Assembly (NCBI RefSeq): GCF_018320785.1
Contig: NC_054866.1
Span: forward strand, 37,487,000-37,550,999
Reading direction: 5' to 3'
Source: Cheilinus undulatus
Lineage: Eukaryota; Chordata; Actinopteri; Labriformes; Labridae
DNA: 64,000 nucleotides
In this document: positions 40,252 to 52,200 of the stretch, piece by piece
Layout of the letters: each line of letters opens with the position of its first letter
Numbering within the stretch: position 1 is the first letter of the stretch
Notes under the pieces: generated by a model
Told to the model about the DNA's origin: nothing
Seen by the model: the letters and a program-made list of their open reading frames with translations, nothing else
The model's database searches: none
Translations under genes and position numbers: made by a program

Positions 40252-43200
40252 ATTACAGATTGGAAAAACAAGCATCCAAAACTAAGAGAATTGGTGTGCA
40301 AAGACCTTAGATCCACTAGCCTTAGTGGACATTGTACAAAGTTAACCCTTCGGTTCATTCAGCTATGAATTGCCTGCAAAGCAATAGATGAACATGAGGC
40401 CCACGTTGACCTTTGGCCACCAAAATGTAAGCAGTTCTGGGGTACCATCTGCATTATCTGCATCTAAAGATACAATGTCAAATACATTCTTGTCCCTCTG
40501 CTGTATAAATTAATGATTATGATAACTAGCCTATTTATCTGTGAAAGTGCAGTTTGTGCATCCGATTAAGCTCAGAGTGTTTTTGTGCACTGATGACATG
40601 AAAAATATAGTTTTCTGTAGTTGCGTTGTTTATCTCTGTCAGGTTTGCTGTGTTTTTTAGAAGTAGAGACATGCTGATAGAGGAGATACACCTGAAATTG
40701 GCATGCTGTGATGGTTGGCTGCTGTTGCTTGTGGTTATAGGATTTATTTTGGGTGTGATTAAGCAGTCTCTTGGCTTTTACTGGGTGTTGTGCGGCACTT
40801 AAATGTATTTTGGTTGTTTTTTGTGTATTCTGCTGGATTTTGGGGCAGGTTTTGGGCTGGAAACTATTAGCTGTATCTGGCAACACTATGACCTGGGAAG
40901 GCAGGTAGAAATCTCCATAAACATCACGCCTCTCACCTTGTGTATCGTCAGCATTGATGCATTAAGACTATAACAAGTAAAGGAAAGATAAAGAACATCA
41001 GGTTCAGGTTGACATATTTCTAAATTTTCTTTGATTTCAAGCTTTATGACTTTAGGAGCCTATTTATAACAGTGAAGCTTAAAATGTTTTTGTCTGTCTA
41101 CAAGCCAGCACATCTCCAGCGTAGTGGACATCCTCTGTTAGTCTCAAGGTTTTATCTTTAGCAGAATCTCAAAGCAGCTGTGACACAATGTGTCTTGTAA
41201 AATTTTAGTGGATTGAAAAGTGTTTCCATCTGAGATTCAGTAGATAAGAGGTAAAGTGTATAAAAATTTAGATTCAGTTGGAGTGCAAGTGGCATTTTTT
41301 CTCCAGTACAATGGAGAAAATGAACACATTCACAGTCTACCACATGTTTTTGGAATTCCATATGCAGCTTCTTTCCATTGTTATTCTTCAGTATTCTCCA
41401 CCATTTATCACACAGAAATTAAAGATGACAATTTTGGCTGTGGTGGCATCTCTAGAAAGGTCAGAGAAAATATATGCACATTTCTTATGATATTTCAAGA
41501 ACAGATCTCAAAAAGAGAGGAGCCTGAGAAGAAATTTCCAGAAATCCAAACTTTCCAAATGATTAATTAACCATTTGTTTACATATTTGCTGATACCCCA
41601 TTTATTTGTTTCTTTTTGTTCATTTTGGGAACTATTTATTTATCATTACTTGGGCAATATGAGCACACAAAAACATTAACAAACATGACTCTTTGCACGC
41701 CCCACCAGACTCGTTCTATTTTCTTAGTCATAATGTCTCTCTCTTTGAAAACAGTGGTGGATGTGAAGCGGCTAGACAAGGTAATTTCCTGCGGAAGTCA
41801 GAGATGAGGAAGGGGGGAGTAGAAGGGGATGAGGGCAGTTGGTCTGGGTTGCACTGGGGGATGTGAGGGAGGAGGTTCAGGGTGGTAGAAAGAGCAAAAG
41901 GTTGACATTGATGTCAGCGCTGTGGAGGCGAGACTGAGGGAAGTGAGAGTCAGGAGATGATCTCAGCGTGAGGCCTGCAGGTGTTTTGGGTGTGTGTGTG
42001 GGGGGGGGGCTGAGAGAGTCAGGAGCAGCAGGAGGTAAGGGAGGGGAGAGCTGATGATGGGAGGGGGGAGGCAGGATGGAGATGGGGCAGGGCGACATGC
42101 AGGATGAGGGCACGTCATGTCAAGAGGCCTCTGTTGTTTGAAGTAACTGCATAGTTTAGTTTAAGCCAATTAACCCTGCAGGAATGTGACAGACAGAGAG
42201 AGGACGAGGGTGAGGAGAGGGACAGACAGTACATGGCAGATAATAATACTGTATTACTTTTCCTGAATACTTCCATTACACACTACTGTTTTTCTACACT
42301 ACATTTCAGACATTTGCTCATAATTGTCCCATAATTTATTGAAACCTGAAGTATCTTTGGAGCTGAATATTTCACATCTATAGTAACTCATTGCTAGTGC
42401 TTTAACCGGTTCTCAACCATTTTAGTGTGTTATATCATACATAAACAGTTGTGTCCATTGATTTCTATTAGTTGTGTAGAGTTCAACCAAAGTTCTCTGA
42501 GACTAATGCATTGAAGTGTTTTCTGATCCGACACCAGCTAATGCAGGTGAATTTTTTTTTTTTACCTGAAAAAAAACAAAAACACAACGTTTTCTGATGT
42601 TGATGTTCTGAAGACGAATTATCAATATGTTACTCTTTTGTTTACCATCTTGTGTGACACATTTATAGAATCACTAGTGTCAAATATTGATATTTGAAAT
42701 GGAAAAAAGAGAAGATTTTCCAGCTGCCTCACCGCTTAATGATTTCTCATAGTGGTGCTCATGACATGAATGGGGTGAAAGGAATCTAATTGGCCAAAGA
42801 AGGAGCAGCTGACAGGAGGATAAAAAGAGGAAAAGGGAGAAGATAGCAGCATAATGTCAGACAGCAGTAAAAGGAGTTAAGAGATAAAACATAAGAGGTG
42901 AACGTGACACTAAAATGCAATGAATCAAGACAGTAATCCTGTACTTTCTCTTTCAAAGGGCATTTTTATTCCTCAGTTTATAAGATATCTTGGTCATATG
43001 TTATGATATGATTGTTCTACAATATAACAATTGTTGCAGGGTAACGGCATCACTAAGTTGTAGGTAATGTGGACCAAGGTATTATTTTTATGGCATTGTA
43101 TCATATTACATATAGTGTTGTATTCTATCATATCATATGGTATTGAGTAATATAGGGTTTGTATTGGATAGTGTCATATTGTATCGTATTGTATCAACCC

Positions 43201-46200
43201 GTATTGACTTGTATCGTACCACATTGTACTGTACGTTGGAGGATAAACAGTAGGCAATAATGCACTACAAATGTAATGTCATTAAGGTAATGTGCTACTT
43301 TGTACCACGTTACACCAAACGCTGTATTGGATAGTGTCATGTCATGCCATGTCATGTCATATCATTTCATATCCTATTATATTGAATAGTTTCTTATCAT
43401 AGTGTATATTTCATCCTGCTCATACTAGTTAGTCTCATCACACCACACCGCATCACATTACATTGTACCTATTATATCCAGTTATCCTTTGACCCCCCCC
43501 CCCCCCACACTTCAACTAAAAAGTCAAGCACAACCGTTTGTGATGATAAAGAAATGGATACAGATAAACTTAAAATAAGTTCTCTGTCATAATAAGAGGA
43601 TCTTTGTCCTTATGAGTCAAACATTTGTGATTGCCTTAATGAAAAATAGATCCTGTGGTGAAATTTCTGTTTGTGCTTGTCTTTGTAGAATAAACATCTT
43701 TACTGAGATCGTCCTCAGGTTGTCTTGAGCTTAACAGTGGCACAAGTGCAATTACAAAAGCATATTACATATTGTCCAAGGGAAGTTACTCAGCTAGACA
43801 TTTTATCCAGAAATGCACAATCTATTTCATGATGAAGTTGTTCTCTTTTTTAAAGATATGCTCTTTTTTAAAAAATGTAATAGGACAGATGGAGTGGGAA
43901 ATCAGGGAGAGAAAAATGGGAATTGGCCCACTGGAAAGGAGCCCCAAGTTTGATATGAACCAGGCCGCCTGCTTGGGGGACTGAAATCTCTGCTGAATAA
44001 AAAGACAGTTTTCAGGCAATTTAAAATTTCAGTTGAATAAACTTGAAATGAAGAGTTGAGATAAATGTGTTTATTCATTCAGAATTAAAATCTGTCCTGG
44101 TCTAGCTTCCTTCCTATTTAAACCTGATAGAACCAGGGAACTCTGCCTAAAAGGAACCAGCAGTAACCACTGCACAAGGTAGACCCCTCATTTTGCTTTG
44201 TCATAATATCTATTTATTATTGTGAAACTCTATTATAAGATGTGTCATTTAACTCATATTTCAATTAACTCATAGAAGCTGGAGAAAATGAAGTTTTACA
44301 TCGAAATATGAAAAATCACATTTCACCCCACTTTTATGATAGATAAAGGACATTTCCCTTGGCAATAACTGTATCTTTACATATGTTTCAATGTGAATTT
44401 AGGGTTTTTAACAGATTTTTACATTTACATATTCTCAATCAAACAATCATCTGACTACTGAGTTAAAGTACAGATGAATGATGGGAAATGGAAATTGATG
44501 AGGGCGAGGAGAGGAAGATGAAGTCTAGCACTAATTATACCAAGAATGAAAGAAAAACAGAAGAGACGGCGAGAACAGAGACCTTTAATTAAAGAGATCG
44601 GGTCATGGGAGCAGGGTGGAGCAGACCGCCGCACACCGGGGGTCTAATGCCATACTTCTGTGTTTGTGTGAGTGTGTAACCTGAGGGCAGGGAGATGGCC
44701 CACATGAGAAAATATCCACAGACAGTCATGAAAATTTTAAATTACTCACCTCTAAGTCATGTCTTTTGCTCTCCTGTGATCTGGAAACTGTTATATTGAA
44801 AGTCAGTGGTGTCTTCTCTTCATTGGCAAAAAGCCCTTCCATATCACACAAAAGCAGCTTGGCATAAAGCTGTTCAGATTGAGCATCTGTGGGGAGACTG
44901 TGTCGAGATAATATGCGATCTTTTTTGTCAATTCAGTGAAAATCAATCTGGAGTGTTTGATATTTTAGCCTTTTGACCTCTTGCTGTTTCCATTACGGCC
45001 AATTCCAAACATCTTGACAGCGTGGTTTTATTATATTAACTGTGTATGTACAAACAATGCTGACAGCTCTGCCACTAGAATAGTAATGCCATTGTTACTG
45101 TGGTTACTAATTTGTAGTGCAGGTGAGGTGTCAGCCATCCAATCTTGCTCAGGCCCAGCTGCTGTCATGACAACCAGTTGCATGTTTGTGTGTGTTTGTG
45201 TTTGTTCATGAGTGAGTCTGTAATTACTGCTGCTTTCTGATGTTAAGGTCGAGGGTTGGCAGGTGTGTGAGAGCAACAAGTTTAGGACTCCAGATCATGA
45301 ATATTGAAATTTTTATGAGACACCCCCTAAATTAAATTTTCTCGATTAGCCAAACAGAGAGTGTGAGATTGTCTAAAAGCCTCCTGCTCGTGTGTGTGTC
45401 TGCATACAGGATCACCGTTGTACAACCCCAATTCCCCAAAAAGATGGGAGGCTGTGTAAAATGTAAATAAATACAGAATGCAATGATTTGAAAATCTCAT
45501 AGGCCCATATTTTATTCACGACAGAGCATAAACAACATTTTCATTTCATTTCATGAAAATATGAGCTCATTCTGAATTTGATGGCACCAACACGTCTCAA
45601 CAAAAAGTAGGGACAGGGCCACGTTTATCATGTGTACCATCCCCTCTTCTTTTAACAACAGTCTGTAAACTTCTGGGAAGTGAGGAGACCAGTTGCTGGA
45701 GTTTTGACGAGTGATGTTGCCCCATTCTTGTCTTAAGTGCACTGAGAAAAATGAATCAGGGCAAAAGTAAATTTAACTTAATTTACTCTTCAATATCAAC
45801 CATAAAAATCCAAGTGTTTAGCTTGACATAAGTAAATCTAATTTTGTTGTCAGTTTCTTTTGTTACAAATTTCCTAAAATAATAATTTAGCTAATATAGG
45901 TCAATCTCACAAAGTTTATCCACATAACCAAGCCTGACTTTGTTACCTTTACTCAGTTTCATTCTGTGTTTCAAAACTACAAAATACTCTATTATCCATG
46001 AATAAATGCCCCCTGGGATGCATTGTGGGTATTTCAAATGAGTGATGAATGGCTTTTCTAACAATCAGGAATAGATGAACTGCTAATTGAAGACATGGCA
46101 GTGACAATAGATCAGATGGATGGGATTCAAATCTGGGGATATGTAGGCAGAATTTTCCCATGATGCCCTGGGGCAGGGTGTTTATATGTCTATAGAAACG

Positions 46201-49200
46201 TTTAAATGTGATCAGGTGATTTTAGATGTTGAATATTGTACAGAGGTCACTGCTGGAATTCCTTTGTTCATCTTTCTAAAGGATTATTGTTGTTTTTGAT
46301 GGTCAACACTTTTGCACCATGAGTGAAAAGAGTACTTCCTGAAAATGAGTTTGACTGCCTGACTTCCACTTGCAGTGAAAAATTTAACTATTTTCTGTTA
46401 ATTTCATCGATGAGGGAAAATCAAGAAGGTGTGGAAACTAATGCCGATACTTCCCTTGCAAGCATTGTTACAGGTGTTTCTGATGAATACCACTAGTGGG
46501 AGGGAATCATAAATTACACTTTTCATATTATTGTATTAGACTGCATTGAAAGCGTTAATTATTTTTACAAGCTGAGAATAACTCAAATTACATGTATTTC
46601 AAAGAAAACCTTAAGTTAGACAAGGTTAGTCTTGTTGAATCTACTTGAAAATGTAAGTAAATTTCACTTAGATTTTTTGTTCCTGAACTAAAACAGAGTA
46701 GTAGTCTAATCTACAAGAAAAAATGATGCAACAAGTCGCCTAGGTTTTTTTTTTTCTATGTAGATTGGGCTGAATATTTTTTATCAGTGTGGGTTATGAA
46801 CTGCTTAACAGTCATGTGTTCTCCTTGCCAGATTTTTTGCTTTATGATTCACTATTTTTTTCTTTTGATAAAAGGTCTGGACTAAAGGCAGACCACTTCA
46901 GCACCTGGACTCTTCTACAGTGAAGCCATGCAGTTTTGATGGGTGCTGTATGTGGTTTAGCACTGACTCGCTGAAATATGGAAAGCCTTCCCTGAAGACA
47001 TTGTCAGGATGGGAGAACCTCTAAACACTCTCCGGCATTGATGGTGTCTTTCCAGATGTTTAAGCTGCCCACACCATAGGCACTAATGTAACCCCATAGA
47101 TGTAGACTTTTGAACTGTGTGCTGATAACATGCTGGATGGCCCCTCTCCTCTTTATTCCACAGGACACGGTGTCTGTGTTTTTCAAAAAGAATTTCAAAT
47201 TTGGATTCATCTGACCACAGAACAGTTTTTCATTTTGCCCCAGTCCATTTTAAATGAGCTTTGGATTTCTGGATCATGTTTACATATTACTAATTATTTT
47301 AATGATAGAGCCTTACCTTGCATTTATGGCAGATTGTGTTGACAGACAATGACTTATGTAGTGTTCCTGAGCCTATGCAGTGATTCCCAGTACAGAATCA
47401 TACCTGTTTTTAATGTAGTGCTGCCTGAGGGCCCAAAGATTATGAGCATCAAGTATGACCTTTGACCTTGCCTGTTGTGCACAAGGATTTCTTCAGGTTG
47501 AATCTTGATGATATTATGTACCATATATGGTGGGATTTTCAAAGTCTTCACAATTTTACGCTGAAGAACATTTTCTGAAATAGTTTCTAAACCAATTTTT
47601 AGATGCAGTTTTTGGCAGATTGATAAACATCTGCCTTTCTGTACTTATGAGAGTCTCTACCTCTTTAAAATGATCCTTTTATGTCCAGTCATGTTACTGA
47701 CCTGTTGCCAATTAACCCTATTAGTTGCAAAATGCTCCTTTAGCAGTTTTTTAGCAGCCTTTTGCTGCCATGTCCCTTTATTTTTAACATGTGTGACTGC
47801 CATTAAATTTAAAATGAGCTAAGACTTTTCATGAAATGGTAAATGTCTCAGTTTCAACATTTGATATTTTATGTCCTATTGTGAATATAATTGGGTTTAT
47901 GAAATTTGCAAATTGCTGCATTCATGGTGTGCAGATGGCCTAGTGGTCTAAGGCACAACCCATGTATGCGGGCGGCCCGTGTCTGAATCCAGCCTGTGGC
48001 CCTCTCTCCCCACTCTTGTCCCATTTCTGACTCTATCCTTTGTCCTTCTATCGAATGAAGGCACTACAAAGCCAAAAAAAATGGCTGCATTCTATTTTCA
48101 TTAACTTTTTACACAGCGTACCAGCTATTTTAGAATCAGGTTTGTACTTCATATGTGTGTTTGTTTGTTTTTTAAATGTTCATTAGGCTCAAGTGCATTT
48201 ATTTAAACTGCTAACTAAAGCAATAAAAGATTAGGTAACAAGTTAAAAATATACAACTCAAAGTGTCAGATTGCTGTTAAGATACTAAATTTACACAACT
48301 ATAAATTATTTATATAAACAGCTACTAAAATAAGAGAATGCCCTTCCCCTGTGTCTTAATTAAATAAGCAATCTTTAATTGTATTGTGCAAATTCTTAAC
48401 CAAAGTTATCGAAAGACAAGAAGACATAACTCTTTGACAAATTATTTATAAAGACCCCACATCAATTATGATGAGCTCAGCACTGAGTAGCATAGCAATG
48501 CTACAGTGGCAAGAAAAACCTTCCTTTTGACAATCAAAAAGGAGTTGAAGCATACATCTCTCCATTATCTGTAGTTATTCTGTTTAGGGTTGCAGGGAGT
48601 TGAAGCCAATCCCAGCGGTCACTAGGTAATGACAGGGTACACCCTGGACTGGTTGCCAAGCAATCACACGGCTGATATATAGAGACAAACACCCAGGCAC
48701 ACTCACACCTACAGACAATATAGAGGCACCAGCATTTCTTTGGTATGTTGGAGGAGAACAGAATACCCGAAGAGAACCCACCGTGCACTGAGGGAACATG
48801 CACATTTCAGACAGAATGGCCCTGTCTGACAGGGATTCAAACCAGGAACTTCCACGCTGTGAGATGACAGCACTAACCACTGCAACATGATGCAACCAGA
48901 GTTGAAGCAATATTTGTGGCTATGGATGTGGCTGGGGCGACTTTGGCTGAGTAGGTAGAGTTGGTAGTCTCTTCACTCGAGGCTCATGGGTTCATGGTCC
49001 CATATCGATTTTTTCATTCAAACCTTTATTTATTCTCAAAAGGACATTGAGGTTTCCCTCATTTCCAATGCTGTCGAAATTACAGGCATATTAAAACCAC
49101 AGCACAATAAAACAAAGTACAGTATATAGAAACAATCACTTCGACAACAACATCATCAGTGACAAGGTAGATCAAATCAAATCAAATCAGATGTGTCGAT

Positions 49201-52200
49201 GTGTCCTTGGATAAGATACGCTATTCTAAATTGCTCCTACCACTGCATCAGTAGTGTGTGACTGAATATAGACGACTTGAAAAAACATTACACAAGCTCA
49301 AGTACAAGACCATTAACCAATTTCACAATTTAAACAGTATTCCCCATCCCTTTACTTCTTTATGCTCTGGACATGCAATTCACAAATCACTCTACAGATG
49401 CATTTAAAAATAGTTCAGCAACAGTTAAAGCTCTTTAAAGGGTCAGTAAATAGAGTAAAACAAAGCATTCTGATGAGAGTACATCAGTGTTATAATATGA
49501 TGCATACAGTCATAGTTTCATTGATTAGTTTTGATTAAGACAATTTAAAGAAAGTCCTGATTTATCTCAAATTGTTTTATTATTTCCAAGAGTTTTAATG
49601 TAATTTATTTATGCACTGAAAATATAGAGCCGTGTTTGTTTGGTAAACCTCCAGTAATTTAATTCCAGCTAATTACTCGCACAGCAGGTCTGCTGAACAG
49701 TCAATACTATAAAATGAGTCTGCCGCCAGCACTATTAAACATATTCTAACAACAAAGTGATAAAAACACATGAAGGATGAATGACTTCTAACTTTTCTTC
49801 AAAGTTTTTAGTAACCAAGTTCTGGATCACCATGTAAAATGTGTGCATAATTATAAAACTACAAAGAAACTCAATGATGAGTTTACATGGCATTTAAAGC
49901 TGAGTCCGCAGCTGAACTTCAGAGAACATTATAGTGATTTTCAGAACACTCATTGTTCTTGTATTGCAGTTTTTGGATGCTGCAGACTGCTGTTTTCAGA
50001 GAATAAGCCTTAAAGACCTACTGTGAACTTTCAGCTCAGCACTAAAGAGCAGACAGATACAGACCTCTGGTATCTGATGACATGATGTCTGTATTGCCCC
50101 CACCCAGACAGCAAAGGGGATATTTTACTTACTGGATACCAGTGCTAAATAAACACTCTTGTCCCCAAATGCCCCACAGTCATCTGTAATCCTCAGTTTT
50201 AACCAGGGTTATCTGCTGTTGTACATTGCACACCAGCATGCAAAGCATGGAAAGAAGGCAGAAATGGATCACAGCTAAAAACAGAAGAATTAGCAGCCAC
50301 AATGTCTACACATCTGGGGGGCTGGGAGCCTAGTGCCAACAACCATGCACCCCATGTGCATAGACTTTGTACCGAATGAGTATTTTATTCACAATGTAAC
50401 ATAAACAACATACCATGTTTATCACTGTGAAGTATCCCCTCATCTTTTAACAACAGTCTGGAAATGTCTGCGAGATGAGGAGATCAGTTACTGGAGTTTT
50501 GAGAGAGGAATGTTGTCCCTTTCTTGACTGATGTAGGATTTCAGCTGTTCAGAAGTTCTGGGTCTTCTCTGCCTGATTTTTTTCATTTTATGATGCCTCC
50601 AATGATTTCTACTGATAAAGGTCTGGACTGCAGACAGACCAGCTCAGCACCCAGACTTTTCTACTATGAAGCCATGCTGTTGTGATGGATGCAGTGTGTG
50701 ATTTAACACGGTCATGCTGAAATATGACAAGCATTCCCTGAAAGAGACGTTGTCTGGATGGGAGCATATGCTGCTCTTAATCCTCTCTATACTCGTCAGC
50801 AGTGATAGTGCCTTTTCAGGTGTGTAAGCTGCCCACGCCATAGGCACTAATACAACCCCATACCATCAGAGATGCAGGCTTTCAAACTGTGTACTGATAA
50901 TAAGCTGGATGGTTCCTCTCCCCTATTTCCCAGGACATGGTGTACATGGAAGAATTTAAAATTTTGATGTATCTGACCACAGAACAGTTTTCCATTTTAA
51001 ATGCTACTTCTTTGCATGAGTAAGAAAAAAGTCTACACGCACATCCGAACCTAGGTGGGCAGGTGCTGAGCCGAAAAGGAGACTTACAGGGAACAGAAAG
51101 ACGTCTCGCACACTGCAGGGCTCCAAGATATAATTATTTATTGCACCAACGTGACGTTTCGAGCAGAGTAGCTCTTCATCAGACTAAGAAATATCATGTT
51201 GGTGCAATAAATGATTATATTTTGGAGCCCTGCAGTGTGCGAAATGTCTTTCTGTACTTCTTTGCATGAGACAGCTGTAACTTGCTGAATGGCATGGCGA
51301 TCTGTGTTGGCAGACAATGATTTCTTAAAGTGTTCCAGATCCCATGCAGTGATTTCCAGTACAGAATCATTCCTGTTTTAAATGCAGTGCTACCTGAGGG
51401 CCCGAAGATTACAACCATCCAGTGTTGACCCCAAACCATGTCCCTTATACAGAGACGTCTCCAGATTCTCTGAATCTTTTGATGATACTATGAACTGTAG
51501 ATGGTGGGATGTTCAAAGTCTTAACAATTTTACACTGAAGAATATTTTCTGAAACTGTTTCTGAACCAATTTTTAGATGCGTTTTTTGTCAGATTGATAA
51601 ACCTCTGCCTATTTGTACTTTTGAGAGGCTGTGCATTTCTAAAATGCTCCTTTCATATCCAGTCATGTTACTGACCTGATTCCAATTAGCCTACTTAGCT
51701 GCAAAATGCTCTTCCAGCAGTTTTTCATAAGTACCACTTACTTTTCCAGCCTTTTTTGCCCTGTCCCTACTTTTTTTGTTTTTTACTTGTGTGACTGACT
51801 GCTATCAGTTCAAAATGAGCTAGCTTTTTTTGATGAAATGGTACAATGTCTGAGGTTCAACATCTAATATGTTGTTTAGTTGCTTCTGTGAATAAAATAT
51901 GGGTTTATGAGATTTGGAAATAATTGTTTTCTAGTTTCATTTACATTTTGCACTATGTTCCAACATTTTTGGAAGCGAAGTTTTCTTTATTTATGTATTT
52001 ATTTATTTATATTTTAGGACAAGTATGAAGCAAGTAAACCATTGCTAAATACTACAGCATTTATAGCCAGAGCTCATTTTTCAATGCTTTTCCACAGTTG
52101 GGCCTTTAAAAGACATGAAATTCAAAATAAAAGCCCCACAGAAAAGAAATTGGTGCCCTGTGTGAGCACCATTTTGTTCATCAAGTTCAGTGTACCAACT

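Larger units (their letters stand above)
38849..45420. other. jag2 intron 2 segment, no gene seen
   Basis: Contains poly(T) at 40216-40250, a G/GA-rich stretch at 41810-42110, a short-word repeat at 43080-43430, C14 at 43493-43506, a SINE at 43845-43985 and a moderately GC/AT-mixed unique stretch at 44440-44660. No coding signal. Confidence 0.55.
45421..48146 (-). mobile_element. Non-autonomous Tc1-like transposon, full termini, with nested insertions
   Basis: The left end TACAACCCCAATTCCCCAAA and right end (reverse complement TACAAACCTGATTCTAAAAT) form inverted repeats sharing GCTGTGTAAAA-GT-AAT. Both are flanked by TA, the Tc1 target. Inner blocks match a very common fish family: ACAGTCTGTAAACTTCTGGG, GGTCTGGACTAAAGGCAGAC, CTGACCACAGAACAGTTTTT, GATGATATTATGTACCATAT. 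The transposase is decayed beyond reading. About 45735-46800 is an unrelated insertion, and a SINE sits in the right inverted repeat (47924-48083). The same family recurs at 50378-51976. Confidence 0.85.
50378..51976 (-). mobile_element. Non-autonomous Tc1-like transposon, second copy, left end truncated
   Basis: Shares its block order with the 45.4 kb copy (ACAGTCTGGAAATGTCTGCG, GGTCTGGACTGCAGACAGAC, CTGACCACAGAACAGTTTTC, TTTGATGATACTATGAACTG), then runs to CACTATGTTCCAACATTTTT at the right end. The outer left inverted repeat is missing. A 234-bp palindromic element is inserted at 51021-51254. Confidence 0.85.
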
